Under the pieces are notes generated by a model. That model saw only the letters and a program-made list of their open reading frames with translations, did no database searches and was not told the origin of the DNA. 64,000 nucleotides of DNA from an uncultured Flavobacteriaceae bacterium. GTDB taxonomy: Bacteria; Bacteroidota; Bacteroidia; Flavobacteriales; Flavobacteriaceae. The stretch covers positions 111,641 through 175,640 of the forward strand of contig CAJWAA010000002.1 of assembly GCA_913020295.1 (NCBI GenBank), read 5' to 3'. Position numbers and translations under genes: made by a program. Of this stretch, positions 50,701-59,200 are shown piece by piece; position 1 is the stretch's first letter, and every line of letters begins with the position of its first letter.

Positions 50701-51359
50701 ATGATATTCATATGACTGACTTAATTGAAGGAAGGAAAACCCTTGAAGAATTTAAATTTATTGCGGCAGTAGGCGGTTTTTCTAATTCAGATGTTTTGGG
50801 TTCTGCTAAAGGTTGGGCAGGTGCTTTCCTATTCAACCCCATGGCCAAAAAAAGCCTAGATGATTTTTTTGCCAGGGAAGATACCCTTTCATTAGGTGTG
50901 TGTAATGGCTGTCAATTGTTTGTTGAATTGGGGATGATTACTCCAACTCACAAAGAGCTACCAAAAATGAATCACAACACTTCGGGAAAATTTGAATGTC
51001 AATTTACAGCTGTAAATATTGGTTCATCTTCATCAATAATGTTAAGAGGATTAGAGGGATCTACTCTTGGAATTTGGGCTGCCCATGGTGAGGGAAAATT
51101 TCACTTACCAATGGATGAGTCCCATTACCAAATTCCTGGCAAATACCATAAAGCCACCTACCCTGCTAATCCAAACGGTTCTGATTACAATGCTGCCATG
51201 CTTTGCAGTGATGACGGAAGACACTTGGTCATGATGCCTCACCTAGAACGTTCAACATTTCCATGGAATTGGGCTCATTACCCAAAAGACAGAAGCGATG
51301 AATTTTCTCCTTGGATCATAGGTTTTGAGAATGCAAAGCGTTGGCTTGAAACGAAATAA
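47715..51359 (+). CDS. purL: Phosphoribosylformylglycinamidine synthase, large single-chain form
   Basis: A 1214-residue single-chain enzyme of purine synthesis converting FGAR to FGAM with ATP and glutamine. The linker domain (SEVFGFSQVNSEHCRH), the two AIRS-like halves (NPIISIHDHGAGG, and GHDVSSGGL in the second) and the C-terminal class I glutaminase with GVCNGCQ (nucleophile probably Cys1063) and HGEGKFHLP are visible. The length agrees with large-type PurL (about 1,220-1,300) rather than the split PurL/PurQ/PurS form. Separate from other pur genes here. Confidence 0.97.
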   Translation: MIYFFGKPTGILYAVKTKKNIDPSIQEKLVWIFGNQKLINKKFIEGNFIGPRATMITPWSTNAVEITQNMDIEGVSRIEMFFFKNPKEEFDPMLYEVYNGLDQSIFDIDIFPEPMVNITDIEAYNQKEGLALSKKEITYLEGLSKSLGRPLTDSEVFGFSQVNSEHCRHKIFNGRFIIDGTELEESLFQMIKRTSKKNPNSIVSAYKDNVAFISGPEIEQFAPKDGSVPSLYKTSTIKSVISLKAETHNFPTTVEPFNGAATGSGGEIRDRLAGGQGSLPLAGTAVYMTPYSRVKGERKWEKGFPKRKWLYQNPLDLLIKASNGASDFGNKFGQPLISGSVLTFEHKEKEQRLGYDKVIMLAGGVGYGTQDQAQKKMPKKGNMIVILGGDNYRIGMGGAAVSSANTGDFSNEIELNAVQRSNPEMQKRVANAIRALVERSNNPIISIHDHGAGGHLNCLSELVEDTGGEIHINRLPLGDPTLSAKEIIGNESQERMGLILSKKDTHLLKKISQRERTPFYIVGQVTGDHHFSFVNDKNGEKPIDLAIESLFGDAPKTSLLDEKKKVNFDSLTYDFSNVKDYLKNVLLLESVACKDWLTNKVDRCVTGRVAQQQTVGELQLPLSNCGVMALDYNGKHGVATAIGHAPVTGLIDPAKGSINSIAESLTNIVWAPLSEGLKSVSLSANWMWPCNNPGENDRLYCAVKACSDFAIDLGINIPTGKDSLSMKQKYEEGDVLAPGTVIISSAGQCEDIKKIVTPVCIPNKGMLYYINLSSQKHVLGGSSLGQVLNKIGSEAPGIENIEVFKNTFNMLQELILNKKIISGHDVSSGGLITCLLEMCFPTEKVGMEIDMTLLSENDTIALLFSENSGLVLQSEIDLTTHFGEYEIECFQIGKVTQTGKLTFQNNNDQLNLDVAEYRDLWFSTSAALDAKQNKCAEERFANYKTIPLKFHFPSSFNGKLSPSNNPKIKAAIIREKGSNSEREMAYAMYSAGFEVYDIHMTDLIEGRKTLEEFKFIAAVGGFSNSDVLGSAKGWAGAFLFNPMAKKSLDDFFAREDTLSLGVCNGCQLFVELGMITPTHKELPKMNHNTSGKFECQFTAVNIGSSSSIMLRGLEGSTLGIWAAHGEGKFHLPMDESHYQIPGKYHKATYPANPNGSDYNAAMLCSDDGRHLVMMPHLERSTFPWNWAHYPKDRSDEFSPWIIGFENAKRWLETK

Positions 51360-51410
51360 GAATTTGATTTTTATTCACCAAAGTTTACTAAATTAGGTAA
51401 AAAGATAATA

Positions 51411-53180
51411 ATGACGCCTTCAAGGATCTTTGATATTTTGAGTATCCAAAGGAAAAAGAAACCTTTAGACAGATGTCTTAATGATAAAAAAAATGGAAAG
51501 TGGGAAACCCTATCGACGCAAAAATATTATGAATCTGTCAATTTAATTAGTGCTGCCTTTATCGAAATTGGAATAAAACCGCAAGATAAAATTGCACTAA
51601 TTTCAAGTAATAATAGATCAGAATGGTCTATTATTGACATGGCCATTCTTCAGCTTGGAGCTATTACGGTTCCATTATATCCCAATATCAGTTCCAATGA
51701 TTATAAATATATTCTCAATCATTCCGAGAGTGCATACTGTTTTGTTTCGGATCAACATATTTATGATAAAGTTTTTTCAATCAAATCGGAAGTTAAAATG
51801 CTAAAAGAAATATACACTTTTGATGTTATTGATGGCAGTAAAAACTGGTCGGAGCTTTTATCGATTGGAAAAAAGACTTGGAATAAAAAAAAAATTGAGG
51901 AGGTTAAATCAAATGTAGAGTCTGACTCCATTGCGACAATCATCTATACTTCAGGAACTACTGGAGTTCCGAAAGGAGTAATGCTAAGCCATGACAATAT
52001 TGTATCAAATGTGATCTCGGCTACCAAAAAATTTCCTTTTGAAAACAGTAACCAAAAAGCATTAAGTTTTCTACCACTTTGCCATATTTTTGAAAGAACT
52101 TTTATCTACGGTTATCTTTTCAATGATATTGAAGTCTATTTTGCTGAGTCTTTAGATACAATTAGTGAAAATTTAAAAGAGGTTAAGCCTAATTTTATGA
52201 CAGCTGTCCCTAGACTTCTCGAGAAGGTCTATGATAAAATATATGCTAAAGGTAATGAGTTAAAAGGTCTTAAAAAATCTCTTTATTTCTGGGCCGTTGA
52301 AGTAGGACTAAAATATGATCCGTACGACAAATCGGATTTTATTTATAACATAAAACATTGGATCGCAAAGAAACTTATTCTTTCAAAGTGGAAAATGGCA
52401 TTGGGAGGAAATTTAGAAATTATTTGTTCTGGAAGTGCACCACTCCAACCCAGACTGGCAAGGGTTTTTGCTGCTGCAGGCATGACCATTGTTGAGGCCT
52501 ATGGTTTGACAGAAACATCTCCTGCAATATCAGTTAATGATCTAAGGAACGGAGGGTTAAAAATTGGTACAGTAGGAAAAATTATTGAAGGTGTTGAGGT
52601 CCTTATTGCTGCCGATGGCGAAATTCTTTGTAAAGGACCCAACGTGATGAAAGGTTACTTTAAAGACCCTGAGCAAACCCTTGAAGTGATGGAGGGTGAT
52701 TACTTCAAAACAGGGGATATTGGAATGCTTGATGAAGAGGGATTTCTAAAAATTACCGATCGTAAAAAACAGATGTTCAAAACCTCAGGAGGTAAATATA
52801 TCGCACCTCAAGTGATAGAAAACCAATTGAAACAATCACCATTAATCGAGCAGATTATTGTTGTAGGGGAAGGAAAAAATATGCCATCTGCATTGATACA
52901 ACCATGTTTTGAGCAATCATTAATATGGTTGAAGGAACAGGGAATTCCATGTAAACACGATCAAGATTCCTTATGTGAAAATGAAAAATTATTGGAAAAA
53001 ATCTATGATGAAATCCGGTTGCATGATCAAAAATTTGGTAAATGGGAGCAAGTAAAAGCAATCAGGCTAACTCCGGAAATTTGGTCTGTAGAGGAAGGGC
53101 ACCTTACACCTACCATGAAAGTTAAGAGAAAGGTCATAATAGAGAAGTATCAATATCTGATAGATGATATTTATTCCTAA
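51411..53180 (+). CDS. Long-chain acyl-CoA synthetase (AMP-binding)
   Basis: A 589-residue FadD15-type acyl-CoA ligase that activates fatty acids. The AMP-binding motif TIIYTSGTTGVPKGVMLSHDN region, the AYGLTETSPAIS motif and the TGDIGMLDEEGFLKITDRKK motif are all present, as is the C-terminal lysine region (SVEEGHLTPTMKVKR). It is followed by a MarR regulator and an acyl-CoA dehydrogenase, a beta-oxidation context. Confidence 0.93.
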   Translation: MTPSRIFDILSIQRKKKPLDRCLNDKKNGKWETLSTQKYYESVNLISAAFIEIGIKPQDKIALISSNNRSEWSIIDMAILQLGAITVPLYPNISSNDYKYILNHSESAYCFVSDQHIYDKVFSIKSEVKMLKEIYTFDVIDGSKNWSELLSIGKKTWNKKKIEEVKSNVESDSIATIIYTSGTTGVPKGVMLSHDNIVSNVISATKKFPFENSNQKALSFLPLCHIFERTFIYGYLFNDIEVYFAESLDTISENLKEVKPNFMTAVPRLLEKVYDKIYAKGNELKGLKKSLYFWAVEVGLKYDPYDKSDFIYNIKHWIAKKLILSKWKMALGGNLEIICSGSAPLQPRLARVFAAAGMTIVEAYGLTETSPAISVNDLRNGGLKIGTVGKIIEGVEVLIAADGEILCKGPNVMKGYFKDPEQTLEVMEGDYFKTGDIGMLDEEGFLKITDRKKQMFKTSGGKYIAPQVIENQLKQSPLIEQIIVVGEGKNMPSALIQPCFEQSLIWLKEQGIPCKHDQDSLCENEKLLEKIYDEIRLHDQKFGKWEQVKAIRLTPEIWSVEEGHLTPTMKVKRKVIIEKYQYLIDDIYS

Positions 53181-53199
53181 TTTTTTTTTTTGATGATTT

Positions 53200-53217
53200 T
53201 ATTATGCATGCATAATA
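53200..53217. promoter_or_regulatory. 18-bp perfect palindrome, probable MarR operator
   Basis: TATTATGCATGCATAATA is its own reverse complement over all 18 bases. It lies 33 nt upstream of the marR ATG and overlaps the -33 region of the promoter whose -7 box is at 53226. Size, symmetry and position fit a MarR-dimer operator for autoregulation, and it would also control the downstream acyl-CoA dehydrogenase. Binding is inferred. Confidence 0.6.
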
Positions 53218-53225
53218 TGTTTTAA

Positions 53226-53233
53226 TATATTTG
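53226..53233 (+). promoter_or_regulatory. Candidate -7 element of the marR-acyl-CoA dehydrogenase unit
   Basis: TATATTTG fits TAnnTTTG exactly and lies 17 nt before the marR ATG. The -33 position falls inside the palindrome, so a bound repressor would block it. Confidence 0.55.
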
Positions 53234-53250
53234 TTAAGTTTTGAAAATAA

Positions 53251-53679
53251 ATGAGAAAAAAAACAATTGACGCAGTACTACGTTCCTCCTGGAATGCAGT
53301 GAGTAAAATGTATAATAGAGAAGCCTCTAAATTTGATTCGACAATGGCCACAGGATTTGCACTTTTAAATATTGAAGCAGAGGGAACTCCTTCTAGCTCT
53401 TTGGGTCCAAAGTTGGGTATGGAACCGACAAGTTTGTCTCGCTTACTGAAAAGTATGGAAAATAAAAAATTGATTAAACGTATTCAAAATCCTTCAGATG
53501 GCAGAAGCATACTCATTTTTTTAACACCATTTGGAAAAGAAAAAAGAGATGATTCGAGGTCAGTGGTATTAAATTTTAATAAAGTTATTGAGAATGAATT
53601 ATCTGAAATTCAGATCAAACATTTTTTAGAGGTGACGGAATGTATAATGAAAAAAAGTAAAGAATTTAAACAATATTAA
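53251..53679 (+). CDS. MarR family transcriptional regulator
   Basis: A 142-residue winged-helix regulator with the DNA-reading helix region LGPKLGMEPTSLSRLLKSMENK and the wing LIKRIQNPSDGRSILIFLT (about residues 50-95), flanked by dimerization helices. It lies between an acyl-CoA ligase and an acyl-CoA dehydrogenase gene, 17 nt upstream of the latter. This is the placement seen in Bacteroidota for MarR regulators of fatty-acid degradation, where the ligand would be an acyl-CoA or fatty acid. A perfect palindrome upstream is its probable operator. Confidence 0.92.
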   Translation: MRKKTIDAVLRSSWNAVSKMYNREASKFDSTMATGFALLNIEAEGTPSSSLGPKLGMEPTSLSRLLKSMENKKLIKRIQNPSDGRSILIFLTPFGKEKRDDSRSVVLNFNKVIENELSEIQIKHFLEVTECIMKKSKEFKQY

Positions 53680-53696
53680 TTAAATATTTAGAGCTA

Positions 53697-55493
53697 ATGG
53701 AACTTTCAACTAATACGCTAATTAAAGGCGGGGAGTTTATCGTTAAGGATTCAAGCCCCGAGGACGTTTTTACTCCTGAAGATTTTTCGGAGGAACAAGT
53801 AATGATGAAAGAAAGTGTTCAAGAATTTATTGATCGTGAGATTTGGCCGAACAAAGAACGTTTTGAAAAAAAGGATTACGAATTCACAAAATTATGTATG
53901 CAAAAAGCTGGTAAGCTTGGTTTTCTAGGTGTTTCAGTCCCAGAAAGTTATGGGGGAATGGGTATGAGTTTTGTATCTACGATGTTGGTTTGTGATTACA
54001 TTTCAGGTGCAACTGGATCTTTTTCTACAGCTTTTGGAGCCCATACAGGTATAGGAACCATGCCAATAGTGCTTTATGGAACTGAAGAACAAAAACAAAA
54101 GTATGTTCCAAAGCTGGCAAGTGGGGAATGGTTTGGAGCTTATTGTCTTACAGAACCGGGAGCAGGATCAGATGCTAATTCAGGAAAAACAAAAGCAGTA
54201 CTTTCAGTTGATGGAAGTCACTATTTGATTTCAGGTCAAAAAATGTGGATTTCTAATGCTGGTTTTGCTAATGTATTCATCGTTTTTGCAAGAATTGAAA
54301 ACGATAAAAACATTACAGGATTTATTGTCCCAAATGATCCAAATAATGGAATTTCATTTGGAGATGAGGAGAATAAATTAGGAATCCACTCCTCGTCAAC
54401 CCGTCAAGTATTTTTTAACGAAACAAAAGTTCCCGTTGATCACATGTTGTCAGAACGAGAAAATGGTTTCAAGATTGCAATGAACGCACTTAATGTGGGG
54501 CGAATAAAATTGGGTGTTGCATGTTTGGATGCCCAAAGAAGAGTAATAAATAACTCAGTTAAGTATGCTAATGACCGAGTTCAATTTAACAAACCCATTT
54601 CTGAGTTTGGTGCTATCAAAGAAAAAATTGCTAGAATGGCTACATCATGCTATGTTGGGGAATCTGCGAATTACCGTGCTGCTCACGATATCGAATTGAA
54701 AATTAAAAGTTTGCGCCAAAATGGATTAAAAAATGATAAAGCAGAATTAAAGGGAGTTGAAGAATTTGCTATTGAATGTTCAATAATTAAGGTAGCAACT
54801 TCTGAGGATATTCAGAACTGTGCTGATGACGGCATTCAAATCTTTGGAGGAATGGGCTTCTCAGCTGATACTCCAATGGAGTCTGCATGGAGAGATGCTC
54901 GAATTGGTAGAATTTATGAAGGCACAAATGAGATTAATAGAATGTTGTTAGTTGGAATGCTTTTTAAAAAATCTTTAAAAGGAGAATTAGATTTGATGAG
55001 TGCAGTAATGAGAGTTACCAGTGAAATATCTGAAGAAGCCTATGAAGAAAAAGTTGAAATTGATCAAATTCTTTTTATCGAAAAACAAAAAATTAAAAAC
55101 TTAAAGAAGATTTTTTTGATGATCGCAGGTCATGCCTTTCAAAAATATGGACAGGATTTGGATAAGAATCAACAAATTCTTATTGGATTGTCAAATATAA
55201 TGATCGAAATCTACTTTAGCGAATCAGCGATATTAAGGACAATTAAAAACAATAAATCAGGGATGAACGTACAAAATCAGATCGATATGACAAGACTTTA
55301 TGTATTCGAGGCTGTGGAAATTACATTAAAAAGTTCAAAGGAAATCATCGCTAATATTGCTAAAGGAAGTGAACAAATAAATTTAATTAAAAGTATAGAT
55401 CGTCTATGCAAATATGAACAACTACCAGATATAATTGATTTAAAAAAACGAGTAGCAAATAAGGTAATTGCAGAAAACTCTTATTGTTTTTGA
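53697..55493 (+). CDS. Acyl-CoA dehydrogenase (long form)
   Basis: A 598-residue FAD enzyme that oxidizes acyl-CoA to enoyl-CoA. N-terminal helical domain (about 30-140), beta domain (YCLTEPGAGSDANS), and the C-terminal domain with QIFGGMGFS and YEGTNEINRML, where the Glu of YEGTNE is the expected base; a further 150-residue helical extension follows as in VLCAD-like enzymes. It is 17 nt downstream of marR. Its stop overlaps the convergent MORN-protein gene by 13 nt. Confidence 0.94.
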   Translation: MELSTNTLIKGGEFIVKDSSPEDVFTPEDFSEEQVMMKESVQEFIDREIWPNKERFEKKDYEFTKLCMQKAGKLGFLGVSVPESYGGMGMSFVSTMLVCDYISGATGSFSTAFGAHTGIGTMPIVLYGTEEQKQKYVPKLASGEWFGAYCLTEPGAGSDANSGKTKAVLSVDGSHYLISGQKMWISNAGFANVFIVFARIENDKNITGFIVPNDPNNGISFGDEENKLGIHSSSTRQVFFNETKVPVDHMLSERENGFKIAMNALNVGRIKLGVACLDAQRRVINNSVKYANDRVQFNKPISEFGAIKEKIARMATSCYVGESANYRAAHDIELKIKSLRQNGLKNDKAELKGVEEFAIECSIIKVATSEDIQNCADDGIQIFGGMGFSADTPMESAWRDARIGRIYEGTNEINRMLLVGMLFKKSLKGELDLMSAVMRVTSEISEEAYEEKVEIDQILFIEKQKIKNLKKIFLMIAGHAFQKYGQDLDKNQQILIGLSNIMIEIYFSESAILRTIKNNKSGMNVQNQIDMTRLYVFEAVEITLKSSKEIIANIAKGSEQINLIKSIDRLCKYEQLPDIIDLKKRVANKVIAENSYCF

Positions 55494-56086
55494 TAAATAA
55501 TACTATCTAAAACTATACCAGATTTATAAACAACTTTTAGTTTTAACTTACCATCTGAATCATAATCTATCCACTCTCCATCTCTTCTACCATTAACATC
55601 AAAGGATATAATTTTTCTTGGATTACCATTTGAAAAATAAAACTCACTTGCTCTAGTCATGGCTCCTCTTTTAAAAAAATTTTTTTCCTTTAAATTTCCA
55701 TTTCCCCAATTTAAAATTCTTTCACCTTCCATTAATCCATTTTTATAATGAAATTCCTCCATTAATAAATCATTCTCGTAAAATTTAGAATATTTTCCAT
55801 CTAAGATTCCATTCTTAAAATTTGAGAGACTTTTAATTGAACCACTTGAGTAATATTCAACATATAGTCCATCAATCTTTCCTTCTTTTACAGAAAACGA
55901 TAATATCTCTTTGTCATCTTGAATTTTTTTTACTAGGCCGTTTATCAGAGTACCATTTTTAAAATAAGTAGAATCTCTTGAAGTCCTTATAATATCGACT
56001 TCACTATATGAAATTACATCTAATCTGTCGGCACAAGAAAATAGTATCAGGCATAATAAAAATGTTAGCAAATTTCTAATAACCAT
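55481..56086 (-). CDS. MORN-repeat (YwqK-like) lipoprotein
   Basis: A 201-residue lipoprotein with signal peptide and lipobox LFSC (Cys at 18). The mature part consists of about six MORN-variant repeats of the kind G.LDGKYSKFYENDLL, GLMEGERILNW, GRRDGEWIDYDSDG. Such proteins in Bacteroidota are often labelled YwqK-family antitoxin-like, but no toxin gene is adjacent, so I do not infer a toxin-antitoxin role. Divergent from the giant gene at 56222. Confidence 0.85.
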   Translation of the reverse strand: MVIRNLLTFLLCLILFSCADRLDVISYSEVDIIRTSRDSTYFKNGTLINGLVKKIQDDKEILSFSVKEGKIDGLYVEYYSSGSIKSLSNFKNGILDGKYSKFYENDLLMEEFHYKNGLMEGERILNWGNGNLKEKNFFKRGAMTRASEFYFSNGNPRKIISFDVNGRRDGEWIDYDSDGKLKLKVVYKSGIVLDSIIYQKQ

Positions 56087-56177
56087 AGTAAAATTTTAAA
56101 CCCATTCGAAATTATTTTTTGAACTTTCTAATGATAAATATATACTAAAAATAAATTCTAAATTTTTTGATAAACAA

Positions 56178-56185
56178 TATCTTTG
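56178..56185 (+). promoter_or_regulatory. Candidate -7 element of the second giant gene
   Basis: TATCTTTG fits TAnnTTTG and lies 36 nt before the GTG at 56222. It overlaps the alternative TTG start at 56183, which argues for the GTG. Confidence 0.42.
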
Positions 56186-56221
56186 TTAATTAAGCGTTAT
56201 ATTTACGATAGAACAAATTTA

Positions 56222-59200
56222 GTGGGTTCAATTTTCAACAAATTCAGGTTTATATTAACCGTAGTTTTTTTGTCGGCAACATCTGTATATTCTCAGATGA
56301 CAGCGGACATTAACTTTGATGATGTTATCATCTTGGGTGACACCCCACCCTATGAATTTTGTCAAGGAGCGATTCCTGCTTTTGAAATTCAAATGGGGGT
56401 TAAAGCTGGTTCTACAACACTTACCTTAAATGCCACAAATACACTGGAATTTACCGCTATTGGATCTGGATCCAATAGCTTTACATTAACTATAACAAAT
56501 GTTATTAATTTACTTAGTGGCAATGAAGTAACAACGGGGCCCAATTCAAATCAATATCGATGGCCAACTGCAGGTCCCAATGCAATTCAACTTATAAATC
56601 CGGGTATTACTGATATAGTTTTTAAAGTTTTTCTTAATTCCGCTCAATATTCTGATCCAGATAATCCAGATGCTGCGATTTCTTCTCTAACAATAACTGT
56701 TAACTCAAACCCACCCCAAGTAAATATTGACACCTCCCAAGGACCATTTGATGGTTTTAGAAATATTACAGTTTGTCAAGGAGATAACTTAACACTTATT
56801 GCTGATCCTGGTTACACAAATTATGAGTTTCAAAGGCGTCCAAACGGTCTTCTGAGTTTTATCTCACAAGGTATCTCTAATCAAAACACGATTACTCTTT
56901 CAAATATTAATGCTGGGGGGGAAGATATATTAGTCACCACTTACAATGGGGATTGTGCGCAAAATTCTCAAATTTTTAGAATTAATGTGACTGGAATTCC
57001 AAATATAACGCTAAATGCTCCCTCTGATACAGCATGTTCAGGAGGAAATATTGAATTTTTTGCCACGGGTTCTGGAGCTTGGTATGAGTTTCTTGTAAAT
57101 TCCGGTGGAATTATTACTTCTCAACAATCATCGACCTCTGACACATGGAGTTCCACTATTTTGAATAATGAAGATCAAGTAATAGTGAGAAATTATACAA
57201 CCTCTGCAACGACTTGTTATGCAAGTGACTCTGTTGATGTTTATATCAATTCATTCTCAGGCACTGACGACATCTCAGGGGATCAAATAGTTTGCGCTGG
57301 AAATATACCAGGTGAATTATTAAGCGTTGATGAATCAACTGCAGATAGAAATTTGGATGGATCCGGTGCAATCGTAAACTATTATTGGGAAAGTAATGAA
57401 GGCTCTGGCTGGAGTGGGCCATTGGCTGGGTCGAACAGTTCAACTTTTCAGCCCTCGGCAGTTACAACAACCACATCATTTAGAAGAGTTTTTAGAAGTC
57501 AATTTAGAGGGTCGGATTGTTCAAATATATCAGATACAGTTACCATAACTGTAACCCCTGGACCTACAATAACTGGGTTCTCAAAAACCAGTGGTGATAA
57601 CCCAACAACCATTTGTGAGGGAGATATTCCAACATTTACCGTTACGACAACTGGAGTCTCTAGCCCAAGTTTTAGATTCTATCACCAGGGAAATCCTATA
57701 AGTATTTTAATAACAGGTTCCACAACAGCATCTCATACGGTCACAAGCACTATTGATTTAGATGATTTAGACGAAATTAGGGTCGAAGTATATGCTAATC
57801 CTGATGGAACAGGGTGCACCGTATCTCAATCCATTAATTTAAGAGTTAATGAATTTGATGCTACACCAAATACCATTGTTGGCAATCAGATTGTATGTAA
57901 TGATGATTCGATCACTGAAATAAGCGACAATAGCTCTCCCACGGCACCAGGTATAATAACTGTTAAATGGTATTCAAGCCCTTCAGGTTTAGTTACTCCT
58001 GTATGGTCCCCATTAGCTGGAAATAATCCGGATTATACACCCCTTACAATTACAGGGGATACTGATTTTCAAAGGGTGCTAGAGTCTAATCTAGGGGGTA
58101 AAATTTGTTACAGTTATTCAAATATCATAACTAAAGAAGATGTTGAGATTAATGCTGATCTGGTTTCTAATAATCTATCATCAAATCCAATTAATGATTT
58201 AATCTGTGAGGGCGATACAATTTTATTTGATGCTGGAGCATCTACTGGTGCAAGTGGATATCAATTTAGTTACAAAGGGGTTCCTATTGGAGCTTTCTCG
58301 TCCAACACAACAATTACATTTAATGGATTTTTAGATGGTGAGGAATTTTCTGTAACTGTATCAGAAAACGCTGATGGATCAGGCTGCACCTCGACTGCAA
58401 CTCTCACCATAAGAGTCAATTCTTTTACTGGCTCCCACACTCTTACTGATTCGCAGACAATCTGTCTTGGAGATAATGCAATTCAGATAAATCCAACAAA
58501 TACTCCAACACCAACAATTTTAACTGCTGTTGCGACCTACCAGTGGCAAAGAAGAGATTTTGGTTCTTTAACTTGGTATAACATTGCTGGAGCTGCAGCT
58601 CAACTACCAAGCTATACACCTCCTGCTGGAGCTGTTACACAGACAACTTTTTATAAAAGAATTATTACGTTTACTCAATCCTCAACTGCATGTAGTACTC
58701 AAACAGCTTTATTTGAGTCATCCGTTCATACTATTAACGTTGGTATTCACCCTGGTGGAAATCTCATTGCTTCTACAACATCAATTTGTACAGGCGACTC
58801 AGTTAATTTTACTGCTTCAGGTCCAGCAGGAGCAAATTACACATTTTATGTAGGTGCATCGTTAGCAAAACCAAAAAGCTCTTCTACTACATTTACATCA
58901 AACACCCTTAACAATGGAGAAGTTGTATCAGTTGTTATAGAGGATACTGCTGGGAGTGGTTGTGAATTTACTCCGCCAGGAATCCCAGTTGTGGTTACTG
59001 ATTATCCTGTCGCATCGTTAACATCAACAAGTGTGACACTTTCAACAATTTGTGATGGGGATACACCAACATTTGAAGCTACTTTCACCCCAGGTGCTAC
59101 ATACCAATTTTATATTGAAGGAATTCCGGTTTCCTCAGGTGCGGTCTCTGGAAATTTTCTTCTAACCTCTTTGGTTACAAGAACTTTAGAACACAATGAT

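Noticed and set aside
51383..51402. Inverted repeat TTTAC/GTAAA before the acyl-CoA ligase gene
   Set aside because: Arms of 5 bp with an 8-nt loop are expected by chance and do not resemble the palindrome upstream of marR.
55481..56086. YwqK-family toxin-antitoxin system
   Set aside because: The protein is a lipoprotein with MORN-type repeats and no toxin-like gene is adjacent; the antitoxin label is only a family name.
58584..58853. Plus-strand 89-codon Leu-rich frame
   Set aside because: It lies in another frame inside the giant gene at 56222, whose modular sequence is continuous through this segment.
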